A stretch of 38,587 bases of DNA from a virus. The notes beneath the pieces are model-generated. The model was not told the origin of the DNA. It ran no database searches and worked only from the letters and a program-made list of their open reading frames with translations. Both the position numbers and the translations under genes were made by a program. Positions within the stretch are counted from its first letter, which is position 1. Every line of letters begins with the position of its first letter. Below are positions 26,591-35,725 of the stretch, piece after piece. The stretch spans positions 1-38,587 of the IMG/VR virus record IMGVR_UViG_3300035130_000107; one strand, given 5' to 3'.

Positions 26591-29168
26591 TAGGTTTAAG
26601 AGGACGAATAATCAAGTAATTGATTTTCAAGAATCAAAACCTGAAGTTAATTTACGGGAATTAACATATTCTGGTGTATTAGATGAATATATGCAGTACA
26701 TGGATGACTATAGTTTGAATCCGGATGATTTGATTGCGGAGAAGGGATGGGATTATGTTAAGGCAATGGCAGATGACGACACTATTCATTCTTGTCTTGA
26801 AATTAAGAAAACTGGAAGATTGTCAACAGAGTGGGATATAAAAGAAGCCTCAGAAAGTCAAGAAGATAAGAAAGTTGCTGCTTATGTACGATATTGTTTT
26901 AAAAGAATGGATGGTAATTTCAACGATAATTTAAAAGATATTCTTTCCGGTCTGGAATTTGGTCATTCTTGTAGTGAGATGAATTATTTGCGTTATCCTG
27001 ATGGGGAATGGAAAAATTATATTGGTTTAAAATCGATTAAAACTCGCGATCCGAAACATATACGTTATAAATTTGATAAACATGGTAATATTATAGATGT
27101 TATACAGAAAGCGGATTATATCATGGGACTTAAAGAAGATATACATATCCCACGAGATAAATGTATTATTTATACACCTAATAAGTTATTTTCTAATCCT
27201 TACGGAGAACCTGAACTTAAATATGTGTTTAAACCATATTTAGCCAAAAAGTGGGTTGTACGTTTTTGGAATATTGCTCTTGAACGGTATGGTGCCGGTT
27301 TAGTAATCGGGACTTATAATATTGGGCGAGAAGGACAGAAAGAATATTTGGAAAAAGTACTTAAAAATTTGCAAGCTAAGACTGAGATTGTAAAACCCGC
27401 CGGGATAGAAATTGATGTTCAAAATCCTATGGTTGGTGGTAAAATGGCTTATGAATTTGCCCTTGAAAAACATGAAACTGCAATAGCCCGTGCTTTATTG
27501 ATTCCGGATTTAATAGGATTTAGTAAATTTACTAAGGGTTCATTCGCTTTAGGCCAAAAGCATTTTGACGTTTTCTTATGGGTGCTTAAAAAACTCGGTC
27601 GTGATATAGAAGAAACAATTGTAGATGAACAGATTATACGACATTTAGTTAAAATTAATTTTGGTGATAATGTACCAATTCCGCACTTTAAATTTGTACC
27701 ACTTACAGAAGAAGACAAGACTGAATACTTACAGAGAATTGAAGGAATGGCTAAGACAGGTATTGTTAATATGACTCCCGAAGATGAAGTTTATTTACGT
27801 AATTATATGGGTATGCCCAAAAGGGAACTTGAAGATATTGTTGCGGATAAGGAAGAAAAAGAGAAAAAGGCGGAAGAAATTAGACAACAAATGCAAAAAA
27901 ACGCAGAAGAAAATGAAGTTGAAGACGAGGATGAAGAACAACGGGATGGAGAAAATTATACTGAACATAGAATAACCGTTGAAAATAAATTGAATCGTGA
28001 TATTGCCAACGGGAAACTTAAGCGTCCCGAAAAATGTCAAATTTGTGGTAAGACTAATGGCAAAATATATGCACATCATCCTAATTATAATAAATCTAAA
28101 AAAGTAATATGGGTATGCCCTTCTTGCCACAATTTAATTCATGCTAACAATTTACGTAATGAGACCAGTGTAAAAGTTATAAAAAATGTATTAAAAAAGA
28201 AAAATAAATTTGCGGAAAGTAAAGCAAAATCTTATTTAGCATATAAGACTTTTAAATTCAAAGAACTTGGCGATTTTTGGGATAATATCGAAGATAATGC
28301 TATTGCAGAATTACGGAATATATTTAGAAAAACTAAAAATTCCTTTATGGATCGACTTGAACGAAAAGGATATTTGAATGTTGATAATCCTGTAAATTCT
28401 GCGGAAGTTAAAAAATTAAAATTGAACTATACGGGAGAAATTAAAAAAACCCTTACCAATGTTATGACGTTGGGATATTTGCATTCTAAGGCAGTTACGA
28501 TTAACGAAATGCGAGCTGTTAATGATGTTGTAAAAAATATATTCAAAAAAGATATATCCTTGCCGGAATATAATTTGAGTAAGGTTAATTTTCAGGAAGA
28601 ACTTGACCCACAATTTAATTTGAAGGCAGAAAAAGCAATTGAACATTTGGAAAAGAAGATACCAGTTAAAAAATCTGAGTTGTTGTTCTATCAGAGAAAG
28701 GCATATACAATTACTGGGGTGGAAAGTGAAGAAATACTTGGTAGTGCTAAAAATATAATTTATAAACACTTACAAACCGGAGACAAGAAACGAACAAAGA
28801 AAGCGTTTGAGAAGTTATGGGATAAGTATGAACAAACGGGAAAAATAACCGATAAGGGTAAGTTAAGCACCGCATATAGACTTGAAACAATTGTCCGTAC
28901 AAATGTTGGTGAGGCAATGAGCGAGGGACGGCGTGCAATGTATGAAGACCCACAGATAGCCGATGAGATTGTTGCTTATACTGTATCTGCAATACTTGAT
29001 TCGAGTACAACAGAGTATTGTGCAGGTATAGATGGATTAACCTTTTCAAAAGAGGAGTTTAATTTCCCACCTTATCACTTTAATTGCCGGACAGTCGCAT
29101 TACCCGTTTACCGTGGGGAAGAACACACTTTAAAAAGCTGGAAGGAGTCGCCTTATGAATTTTATTGA
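26571..29168 (+). CDS. Portal-HNH-MuF fusion protein
   Basis: 865 residues in one frame. Residues about 20-440 are a DUF935/Mu gp29-type portal (DDTIHSCLEIKKTGRLSTEW, KGSFALGQKHFDVFLW). Residues about 463-525 are a compact HNH domain: RPEKCQICG, AHHPNYNKSKKVIWVCPSC and HNLIH. Residues about 700-855 are a MuF/SPP1 gp7-like minor head domain (LETIVRTNVGEAMSEGRRAM, C-terminal PPYHFNCRTVALPVY). Portal and MuF are normally separate or simply fused; an HNH domain between them is unusual. Start ATG 26571 follows AGAGGGGG and overlaps terL by 20 bases. Confidence 0.88.
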   Translation: MLNGLFNRFKRTNNQVIDFQESKPEVNLRELTYSGVLDEYMQYMDDYSLNPDDLIAEKGWDYVKAMADDDTIHSCLEIKKTGRLSTEWDIKEASESQEDKKVAAYVRYCFKRMDGNFNDNLKDILSGLEFGHSCSEMNYLRYPDGEWKNYIGLKSIKTRDPKHIRYKFDKHGNIIDVIQKADYIMGLKEDIHIPRDKCIIYTPNKLFSNPYGEPELKYVFKPYLAKKWVVRFWNIALERYGAGLVIGTYNIGREGQKEYLEKVLKNLQAKTEIVKPAGIEIDVQNPMVGGKMAYEFALEKHETAIARALLIPDLIGFSKFTKGSFALGQKHFDVFLWVLKKLGRDIEETIVDEQIIRHLVKINFGDNVPIPHFKFVPLTEEDKTEYLQRIEGMAKTGIVNMTPEDEVYLRNYMGMPKRELEDIVADKEEKEKKAEEIRQQMQKNAEENEVEDEDEEQRDGENYTEHRITVENKLNRDIANGKLKRPEKCQICGKTNGKIYAHHPNYNKSKKVIWVCPSCHNLIHANNLRNETSVKVIKNVLKKKNKFAESKAKSYLAYKTFKFKELGDFWDNIEDNAIAELRNIFRKTKNSFMDRLERKGYLNVDNPVNSAEVKKLKLNYTGEIKKTLTNVMTLGYLHSKAVTINEMRAVNDVVKNIFKKDISLPEYNLSKVNFQEELDPQFNLKAEKAIEHLEKKIPVKKSELLFYQRKAYTITGVESEEILGSAKNIIYKHLQTGDKKRTKKAFEKLWDKYEQTGKITDKGKLSTAYRLETIVRTNVGEAMSEGRRAMYEDPQIADEIVAYTVSAILDSSTTEYCAGIDGLTFSKEEFNFPPYHFNCRTVALPVYRGEEHTLKSWKESPYEFY

Positions 29169-29265
29169 ATTTGAATGTCCAGAAAATTATATTTTTGATT
29201 ATCCTGAAGATTGGATTTATGGAGGATGGATTATTGATTTAACAATGGAGGGAGATGATGCCTAA
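29155..29265 (+). CDS. 36-residue acidic mini-protein
   Basis: MNFIEFECPENYIFDYPEDW, Trp/Asp-rich. ATG 29155 is eight bases after AAGGAG, overlaps the portal fusion end and itself overlaps the next gene. Probably translated; no function visible. Confidence 0.45.
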   Translation: MNFIEFECPENYIFDYPEDWIYGGWIIDLTMEGDDA

Positions 29266-30496
29266 ACATAAAAAGGGAGAATCACGAGATGATTGGATGG
29301 CAAGATGTATTCCTTATGTTATCGAAAAAGAAGGATTGGAGCAGAAAGAGGCTGCTGGTAAATGTGGCGGTATGTATGATTCGTGGAAGAAGGCAAATAT
29401 GTCTGAACCGGAAACTTACGATTTATCGGATGTGGAGATATTTGCTGCTGGTAAATGGCGTTCTGCAAATGGTACAATACATGAGTTTTCTATTGATGAT
29501 TTACATGATATTGTAAATAATTTTAATGAATTAAAGGGCCAGGCAGACCCAGCTATTAAAATAGGGCATGATGATAAGCAGGAAATAGCTAAAAATTTAG
29601 GTTTATTCTCTTTAGGGTGGCCAGATAATTTAAGGGTTATTAAAGATAAAATAATTGGGGATTTGAAGAAAATTCCAAGTAAATTATATAAGATTGTTAA
29701 AAATGGTGGGTTAAAGCGTGTTTCTCCTGAAATAGCTTATAATTACCAAGCTCAACCGGGAGGGAAAGTTTATAAGAAATTTTTGCAAGCTGTAGCCCTA
29801 CTTGGAACAGAACAAAAAGCAATGAAATCGCTTAAAGATATTGTCAACGTATATTCGGAGGGAAATGTTAATGACATTTCTTTAGAATTAGATTTTGAAA
29901 CAGCGGTTTTTACAGAAGGAGTTATCGATGAAGATAATAACAAAAACCATATACAGGAGGTAACGGATATGGAACTAAAAGACTTGTTAGATGAAAAGAA
30001 AGCCGAATTGAAAGAAATGAAAGGCAAATTTTCTGAATCTGAATCTAAAGTTAAAAATCTTACCGATGATCTTGGTAAGTCTAATAGTAAAATAGAAACT
30101 TTAGAAGCAGAAAATAAAGAACTTAAGGAGAAAGTTGCCAATTTTACTGAGGAAGCTAAGAAGAAAGAAATTTCTGATTATGTGGACGAAAAAGTAAAAG
30201 AAGGCAAAATACCCGCCGCATTAGCAGATGATTATGTGGTAGAATTTTCGGATTTTTCCGATGAAAAACTTGAGAGTATGAAAAAGCTACTTGATAAGAC
30301 ACCGAGTGTTGATTTTGGCGAACATTCAATTGACACCAGTGAAAAAGATGAACCAGACGAAGCGAAGATAGATAAAGAAACAGGTGACGAAATTGAGAAT
30401 GAAGATAAGGACAAAAAAGTAAAAGCCTATATGAAAGAACATGATGTTGATTACATAACAGCAGATGAAAGGCTAAGAGAACAGGAGGAAATATAA
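29258..30496 (+). CDS. Mu gpI-like capsid protease/scaffold
   Basis: 412 residues from ATG 29258 after GGAGGGAG. Residues 1-45 (KGESRDDWMARCIPYVIEKE..KCGGMYDSW) are a small module often attached to phage head proteins. Residues 55-190 match the Mu I protease (VEIFAAGKWRSANGTIHEFS, PAIKIGHDDK, LKRVSPEIAYNY). Residues 225-300 are a coiled coil (KAELKEMKGKFSESESKVKN) typical of an internal scaffold. It would organise and then cleave the prohead. An internal start such as ATG 29970 could give a scaffold-only product. Confidence 0.85.
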   Translation: MPKHKKGESRDDWMARCIPYVIEKEGLEQKEAAGKCGGMYDSWKKANMSEPETYDLSDVEIFAAGKWRSANGTIHEFSIDDLHDIVNNFNELKGQADPAIKIGHDDKQEIAKNLGLFSLGWPDNLRVIKDKIIGDLKKIPSKLYKIVKNGGLKRVSPEIAYNYQAQPGGKVYKKFLQAVALLGTEQKAMKSLKDIVNVYSEGNVNDISLELDFETAVFTEGVIDEDNNKNHIQEVTDMELKDLLDEKKAELKEMKGKFSESESKVKNLTDDLGKSNSKIETLEAENKELKEKVANFTEEAKKKEISDYVDEKVKEGKIPAALADDYVVEFSDFSDEKLESMKKLLDKTPSVDFGEHSIDTSEKDEPDEAKIDKETGDEIENEDKDKKVKAYMKEHDVDYITADERLREQEEI

Positions 30497-30497
30497 A

Positions 30498-30887
30498 ATG
30501 GCTACTGATTCAAGATATGATGGAACTATTAGAAATTTTACTTGTGAGGGTACTATTACACAATTTCATTTTGTGAAATTGAATGCCTCTTATAAGGTTG
30601 AAGAGTGTGATTCTGAAGGTGAAGCTGTTTTTGGAATAGCCCTTGAAACTGGAAGCGATGAAGGCAGAATAGATGTATTTGTTGGCCCCGGATTTTGTAA
30701 GGTAGCCGCAGGTGCATCTACAACCCTTAATGGTTATTTACAATGTGATTCTGATGGTGAGGCAATTGATTCAGCGACAACTGGACATGATAATGTGGCA
30801 ATCGGTATGCAGGCGGCAGGAGATGCTGACCAAATAATTGAATGTTATTTCTTTGGCCCTGGATATCTAACTGAAGTCGGCGACTAA
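30498..30887 (+). CDS. Head decoration protein (DUF2190-like)
   Basis: 129 residues, all-beta: FHFVKLNASYKVEECDSEGE, VFGIALETG, a GFCKVAAGASTTLNGYL core and DNVAIGMQAAGDADQIIEC. This is the DUF2190/gpD-like capsid-stabilising fold. Position between scaffold/protease and major capsid is typical. Start follows AGGAGGAAATATAAA. Confidence 0.75.
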   Translation: MATDSRYDGTIRNFTCEGTITQFHFVKLNASYKVEECDSEGEAVFGIALETGSDEGRIDVFVGPGFCKVAAGASTTLNGYLQCDSDGEAIDSATTGHDNVAIGMQAAGDADQIIECYFFGPGYLTEVGD

Positions 30888-30899
30888 GGGAGGCGAATA

Positions 30900-31838
30900 A
30901 TGGCATATAAAACAAGAAAAAGAGTAGATAAATATCTTACCAATATATCTTCGAAACTTACATTTCAGGGGATGTATAAGGCTGATAGTGTAATGCCTAT
31001 ACTCCCGGTAGTTCAAGATTCGGGTAAGATTGTAAATTATGATAAATCTCATCTTATAAGAGAAAATACACGAGTTAGCAATAAAGGCAGTACGGCTCCG
31101 GTTTTTGAAATAGGTTTTGCTTCCGACAGTACTTATTCAACAAAGGCTTACGCCATAGAGGCTTTAGTTACGCAGGATGATAGAACACAGAGTGATAGTC
31201 CTGTTGATGCCGAAAGAGATATTGCAAGTGCTTTAACAGAATTAATGGCTGTTGATAGAGAGTATAGAGTTGCGGCTGCGTTGCTCAACACTTCGACATT
31301 TACTTCAGTTACCCTATCGGGTACATCTCAATGGAGTGATACAGTTAATTCCACTCCGTTTGTTAATCTTCAGACTGCTATAGTTGCGGTCAGAGATGCC
31401 TTTGGTTATCCGCCTAATATTATGTGTATGGATTGGGAAGTCGCCCTTAAGTTAGTGGCCCATCCTAATATTAGGGAGAGCCAATTAGTTGGTAGTGGCC
31501 CTTTACAGAGAAAGAAAATCGAATCAGTATTATCTGATTGGTTTGGACTTAAGTTTATGGTAGGAATGGCAATGTATAATAGTTCTCTTGAAGGAGCGAC
31601 TGCTTCTCTTACCAAAACCTGGGGCGATGATGTCTTTATTGGTTATATTGATCCGAAACCTAGCAGGTATTCACAGACTTGTGCTGTAACATTTGATTTG
31701 AAACCCGGTAGAGTTGTAAGAAAATACGAATATGATAGAATACCTAACGCTTATTACCTTCAGGTTTGGGATTTTGGTAAGGATGAGAAAATCTTAGATT
31801 CCAATGGTGGATATGTAATTGAAAATGCGATTGCGTAA
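30900..31838 (+). CDS. Major capsid protein
   Basis: 312 residues, HK97-fold expected from order and pattern: N-terminal arm, SDSTYSTKAYAIEALVTQDD, an alpha-rich spine (ERDIASALTELMAVDREYRV), PNIMCMDWEVALKLVAHPNI and a C-terminal KYEYDRIPNAYYLQVWDFG. No long scaffold domain of its own; the preceding gene supplies it. Start follows AGGGAGGCGAATA. Likely the most abundant late product, assisted by the phage GroES. Confidence 0.87.
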   Translation: MAYKTRKRVDKYLTNISSKLTFQGMYKADSVMPILPVVQDSGKIVNYDKSHLIRENTRVSNKGSTAPVFEIGFASDSTYSTKAYAIEALVTQDDRTQSDSPVDAERDIASALTELMAVDREYRVAAALLNTSTFTSVTLSGTSQWSDTVNSTPFVNLQTAIVAVRDAFGYPPNIMCMDWEVALKLVAHPNIRESQLVGSGPLQRKKIESVLSDWFGLKFMVGMAMYNSSLEGATASLTKTWGDDVFIGYIDPKPSRYSQTCAVTFDLKPGRVVRKYEYDRIPNAYYLQVWDFGKDEKILDSNGGYVIENAIA

Positions 31839-31850
31839 GGGAGGATAATT

Positions 31851-33218
31851 ATGAGAAAATTTACTAAAATTTTAATCCTTTCTTTAATAGCGTTTTCTTT
31901 ATATGGACAGCGAATACTCTGGAATCCTATCCTGCGGGGTAAGATGGAAGGCTCGAGCACATCATCTATTAAGATAGATTCACTTAATGTTGCGAATATT
32001 GTTGCTACCGAAAAGGTATTGCTCGATATAGTAGCTGGTAAACTTGTATTGCAAGATGGTACGATTCTGTATTTTACAGATGGAACTGAAGCTGATAGTG
32101 CATATATCTCACATGATGGTACGGATTTGGTTCTTACGGGTGATGGCGGTACAACCGCATTGGAATTAGAAGGGCTTAATTTAATATTATCCAATGATGC
32201 CACTATAGATAACGTCAATGATAATGCAATAGAATTCAATGAAAATAGTGACGAACTTATATGGACTTTTGGTAGTAATACTATAACCGCATCAAGTGGT
32301 GATGTAACATTGTTTGATTATGGTACGATTAATCTCGCAACAGATGCTCTTGATTTGTCAGAAGGAAATATTGGCAATGTCGGTGAGGTAGCACTTGATT
32401 TAGTCGATGATGACGATGGAGCTATTGCAATTGGAGATAATGATGAAACCGTTGCTATCAATTCAAGCGATTGGGATATTACTACTGTTGGTAATATGTC
32501 GGGTATTGGTACATTTGGTGCAGATGGTACAGCGACTTGGACAATGACAACTGGTACAGCACTTACTGTGGCCGGTACTCCAACTAAGATTTTAAGTGCG
32601 GGAAGCTATGGCTCCAAATTAGACATTGCTGAAGGTTCAACTGTTGAAATGGTTACTATCGCTGGAGAAACAACCGAAGATGACTTTTTGATTGGCGAAG
32701 GTATTTATTTGAGAACAACGGGAGAAGATGGCAAGGGATTTGGTGCATCATTTTTGGTAGAAGCTACAAATACTACTGGGACTCCAACATTGGAAGGCGC
32801 ACAAATAATGGCGTTTCTTGGTTCTGTTGGGGGAAGTGAAGCCGCTGTACTTAAAACGAGAGATGGTGACGCTACTGCTGGAATGTATGCACTTTGGTTG
32901 AAAACAGGGGCGAATAATAATTGCGTATTTAATAGTGGTTCAAGAACGGCTCCACTATGGGTCGACAATCAATGCGGGGGAACACACAACGGCGAAGAAT
33001 ATGGTATTTTTTCTTCAACAGGTATGAGCCGCCCTGACGCATGGGCAGGATTTGAAACAACTTCAAGCGGTTACGATCAACTCTTTTACTTTGATGAGAC
33101 CTTTAATTCGGGAGCGGGTACTTGTATAACAACTGATGCAGTTCCTGGCGGGAACCAAGATGCGAGAATAAAAGTCTATTATAATGGTACCCAATATTAT
33201 ATACCATTATATAGATAG
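31851..33218 (+). CDS. Secreted beta-repeat protein in the head module
   Basis: 455 residues. The N-terminus MRKFTKILILSLIAFSLYGQ is a cleavable signal peptide, unusual for a virion-region protein. The body is Gly/Asp/Thr-rich beta sequence (ILYFTDGTEADSAYISHDG, ISHDGTDLVLTGDGGTTA), like phage fibre or beta-helix proteins, and the end is RIKVYYNGTQYYIPLY plus Arg, shared with the 22166-22519 protein. It may be exported to the host surface or be a virion appendage with a vestigial signal. Start follows GGGAGGATAATT. Confidence 0.65.
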   Translation: MRKFTKILILSLIAFSLYGQRILWNPILRGKMEGSSTSSIKIDSLNVANIVATEKVLLDIVAGKLVLQDGTILYFTDGTEADSAYISHDGTDLVLTGDGGTTALELEGLNLILSNDATIDNVNDNAIEFNENSDELIWTFGSNTITASSGDVTLFDYGTINLATDALDLSEGNIGNVGEVALDLVDDDDGAIAIGDNDETVAINSSDWDITTVGNMSGIGTFGADGTATWTMTTGTALTVAGTPTKILSAGSYGSKLDIAEGSTVEMVTIAGETTEDDFLIGEGIYLRTTGEDGKGFGASFLVEATNTTGTPTLEGAQIMAFLGSVGGSEAAVLKTRDGDATAGMYALWLKTGANNNCVFNSGSRTAPLWVDNQCGGTHNGEEYGIFSSTGMSRPDAWAGFETTSSGYDQLFYFDETFNSGAGTCITTDAVPGGNQDARIKVYYNGTQYYIPLYR

Positions 33219-33226
33219 GAGTTATA

Positions 33227-33421
33227 ATGGCTGATTTAGCTTGGACAACAGAAGTCAATACTCCAGCACAAATTAAAAAAGAATTGTTACATGAAACAAC
33301 TCTTTCTGCTGGAGAAAAACTCGAAGCCAAGACAGGTGATGATGATTTTGATGAGAGCGTGCCAGTAGGTAAGGAATGGGCTGTTATAATTTCAATACGT
33401 GTTACAGAAACAGATGTTTAA
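33227..33421 (+). CDS. Small structural-module protein, unknown
   Basis: 64 residues, acidic, beta-like (KEWAVIISIRVTETD). Start follows TAGGAGTTATA. Its pattern is that of small capsid- or neck-associated accessory proteins, but nothing specific is recognised. Confidence 0.55.
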   Translation: MADLAWTTEVNTPAQIKKELLHETTLSAGEKLEAKTGDDDFDESVPVGKEWAVIISIRVTETDV

Positions 33422-33443
33422 TAAATAAAGGAGATAATGGCTG

Positions 33444-33710
33444 ATGGAAGATAAGAAGTGGATGTTGATAATTGTAGTTTTAGTATCTGTTATTGTTGTT
33501 TTGACAATTGCCGATATAGGTTCTTTTGCTACAACAATAGTACAAATACAAAAACAAAAGAATCTAACACTTCAGAAACAGCAAATACAAATACAAATGC
33601 AACAGCAAAATGTGGCTGTCAATTCTTTTGTCAGCCAACTCCAAAGGTGTAAAACTATGAATGATGTTGATGAAGTTCTAAAGACTATAAATGTTGAACG
33701 CATAAAATAG
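33444..33710 (+). CDS. Membrane protein with Gln-rich coiled coil
   Basis: 88 residues: membrane helix at 7-25 (MLIIVVLVSVIVVLTIADI), then QIQKQKNLTLQKQQIQIQMQ as a glutamine-rich coiled coil. Start ATG 33444 follows AAGGAG about 10 bases upstream; ATG 33437 in another frame is rejected. Function unknown. Confidence 0.6.
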   Translation: MEDKKWMLIIVVLVSVIVVLTIADIGSFATTIVQIQKQKNLTLQKQQIQIQMQQQNVAVNSFVSQLQRCKTMNDVDEVLKTINVERIK

Positions 33711-33718
33711 GAGGCTGA

Positions 33719-33910
33719 ATGGATAAATTTAAAATTGTAAAAGAAGGACATACAGTTTTAAAAGATGGCAGAGAATATAAATTGAATAATACAGTAGAAT
33801 TGTCAGAAGGTTCAGATGTGGATAGATTTGGCAGAAAGAAAACTTGGTTACAGGCTGAATCTGAAGTTAAAAAAGCTGTAGTGAAAGATAATAAAAAGGA
33901 TGAAAAGTAA
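33719..33910 (+). CDS. Small basic-acidic protein, unknown
   Basis: 63 residues. KEGHTVLKDGREYKLNNTVELS suggests a small beta domain followed by a lysine-rich tail. Starts seven bases after TAGGAGG. Followed by a hairpin that may end this transcript segment. Confidence 0.55.
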   Translation: MDKFKIVKEGHTVLKDGREYKLNNTVELSEGSDVDRFGRKKTWLQAESEVKKAVVKDNKKDEK

Positions 33911-33919
33911 GAAAAAACT

Positions 33920-33947
33920 ATTGGGGTGGAGATTTCTTCACCCCAAT
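33920..33947 (+). terminator. Strong hairpin between 33910 and 33971
   Basis: ATTGGGGTG (33920-33928) pairs with CACCCCAAT (33939-33947), nine perfect pairs with a ten-base loop. What follows is AATATAACC rather than a T-run, so it may attenuate, stabilise or process the message instead of ending it cleanly. It splits the head genes from the connector genes. Confidence 0.5.
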
Positions 33948-33970
33948 AATATAACCATGTGAGGATATAT

Positions 33971-34369
33971 ATGTCAAATAGAGAACGTATGTATTATATT
34001 AAAGAAGGCCATGAAATTCATAAGGCTAAAGGCAGAGATATTAATGGTGATAGGATTGTAGAAGTATATCATCACAAAAGTAATACGAAATTTCCTCGAA
34101 CTGTAGAACATGGGGATATTAAAGTAACGTATATTTCTGCTGGAAATAAAATTGCTTTAACACATGATGAATTAAGAAATAAGAAATATTGGCGAGATGT
34201 AATAATTTCGAATAGTGTTGAATGGAAAGACCTCAACAGGGAATTAACAGAAGCTTATCCGAAAGGTAGAAAAACAGTTCTCATGGACAAAGCTATACGG
34301 TTAGGAATACCTAAAGCAGATGAAGTTGTGGATAGATATATAAGTGGTGATGTGCTTAGAGGCAGATAA
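33971..34369 (+). CDS. Hypothetical connector-region protein
   Basis: 132 residues from ATG 33971 after GTGAGGATATAT; an upstream ATG at 33959 lacks a site. YYIKEGHEIHKAKGRDING at the start, helical C-terminus (LNRELTEAYPKGRKTVLMDK). No family assigned; position suggests a neck or head-tail joining protein. The stop overlaps the next start (TAATG). Confidence 0.55.
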   Translation: MSNRERMYYIKEGHEIHKAKGRDINGDRIVEVYHHKSNTKFPRTVEHGDIKVTYISAGNKIALTHDELRNKKYWRDVIISNSVEWKDLNRELTEAYPKGRKTVLMDKAIRLGIPKADEVVDRYISGDVLRGR

Positions 34370-34806
34370 TGGCTTATTCTACTGATGCTAAAATAAGACT
34401 TGCATGGACAGGTTCGAACAGTACAGAATTAACTGATGCTTTATTATCTGATGTTAAAACTTATGTTGATGGGATAATTGACGCTTTTATTACTAACCGA
34501 TATTCATTGCCCTTGGCTTCAACTCCAGGTATTCTTGAGGGAATATCTACTAATTTATGTGTTCTTGAATGTAAGAAACGTAAAAATCCGGGGCTTTATA
34601 CAGAAGTAGATACTATGAAAGAATCTTCCGAGTATGGTAAATTGATTGAGTTGCGAGACGGTAAGATATCCCTACCCGATATATCCGAAAAACAATTGGT
34701 TGAATCAAATACTGAAGATTATAATACGATATTTAACGTAGATGATGAATTAAAACAGAATGTAGATAGTGATAGGTTAGATGATATTGAGGATGACCGA
34801 GAATAA
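34369..34806 (+). CDS. DUF1320/Mu gp36-like head-tail connector
   Basis: 145 residues. YSTDAKIRLAWTGSNSTELT, a DGIIDAFITNRYSLPLAS loop and ISTNLCVLECKKRK form the helical adaptor pattern of DUF1320, the Mu gp36 type. The C-terminus is acidic (DSDRLDDIEDDRE). It would bind the portal ring and connect the tail. One-base overlap with both neighbours. Confidence 0.75.
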   Translation: MAYSTDAKIRLAWTGSNSTELTDALLSDVKTYVDGIIDAFITNRYSLPLASTPGILEGISTNLCVLECKKRKNPGLYTEVDTMKESSEYGKLIELRDGKISLPDISEKQLVESNTEDYNTIFNVDDELKQNVDSDRLDDIEDDRE

Positions 34807-35246
34807 TGCAACTGGATTTTAAAATTGAAGGCAATTTACAACGCAACCTCGAAAAAGCTGCACGTAAAGCAGGAGATTTGACTTATATTTCAAAACGGAT
34901 GGGTTCTTATATGGTTAAAAGTACAACAAAGACATTCAATAAAGAAGGTGCAAGAGGAAATGCGGTTTTCGGTGGTGGTTCAAAATGGAAGGGGTTGGAA
35001 GATTCTACAAAGAAATGGCGCAAAAGAATAGGTAAGGAAGATTCTCCAATATTGAGTGTTACTGGAAACCTTAAAGGTAGCCTAACTTATGAACCACACA
35101 AGGATAAGGTTGTATGGGGTACTTCAAGTGTAGCTCCTTATGGGAAATATCTACATAAGAAACGCCCATTTTTACAATTCTTGAGAGAGGATCATGCCGA
35201 ATTGGTAAAAGTAACCAGACAATATATCGAGAGGTTATTTAAATGA
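34806..35246 (+). CDS. Virion morphogenesis / tail completion protein (Mu gpG-like)
   Basis: 146 residues: KWKGLEDSTKKWRKRIGKED, SPILSVTGNLKGSLTYEPHK, VVWGTSSVAPYGKYLHKKRPF is the typical phage_tail_S/gpG signature (LxxTGxLxxSI..., YAxxHQxG..., RPF). It forms or completes the head-tail joint. Start overlaps the stop of the connector gene. Confidence 0.87.
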   Translation: MQLDFKIEGNLQRNLEKAARKAGDLTYISKRMGSYMVKSTTKTFNKEGARGNAVFGGGSKWKGLEDSTKKWRKRIGKEDSPILSVTGNLKGSLTYEPHKDKVVWGTSSVAPYGKYLHKKRPFLQFLREDHAELVKVTRQYIERLFK

Positions 35247-35713
35247 ATACTGGAATGAGGGCTTTATTGGCAGCACTTGACACAGCTATTGATGCAGGGG
35301 TATCTTCTATATTAGAGATTAAGCAAGTTACAGACCCATATCCACTTCCGAAGCAATATCCGGCAGTTTTTCTCGACCCAAAAGAGCCAGAAAAAATGAA
35401 AGAATCTAACGATACTGAAACCGAGGTTTTATGGCATAGATATCCTGTTGAAATAGTTGTTTGGAATAAGTATATTACAACAGAAGAAGAAAGTTTAGTA
35501 CATAGTACAAATGGATTAATTAAAGTAATGGAAGATATTGAAACATTGCTTGAAAGTAATATGCTTGGTGGAATTTTACAAAACGCAGATTGTAGGGTAA
35601 TAACCTATAATTTTGAAGAAAGAAGAATAGCGGATGGAATATATACAAGAGCAGGGAAATTGTTATTTACAGGAGAGACCATTCCATACCGTTCAACGAT
35701 AAGCAGAAGCTAA
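35243..35713 (+). CDS. Tail terminator-like protein
   Basis: 156 residues. N-terminal helix (MRALLAALDTAIDAGVSSIL), then YPAVFLDPKEPEKM, VLWHRYPVEIVVWNKY and a C-terminal strand pair with RAGKLLFTGE. Layout and position between gpG and the tail tube match tail terminator or minor tail proteins that cap the tail. Overlaps the previous gene by four bases. Confidence 0.65.
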   Translation: MNTGMRALLAALDTAIDAGVSSILEIKQVTDPYPLPKQYPAVFLDPKEPEKMKESNDTETEVLWHRYPVEIVVWNKYITTEEESLVHSTNGLIKVMEDIETLLESNMLGGILQNADCRVITYNFEERRIADGIYTRAGKLLFTGETIPYRSTISRS

Positions 35714-35725
35714 TGGAGGGAAAAT

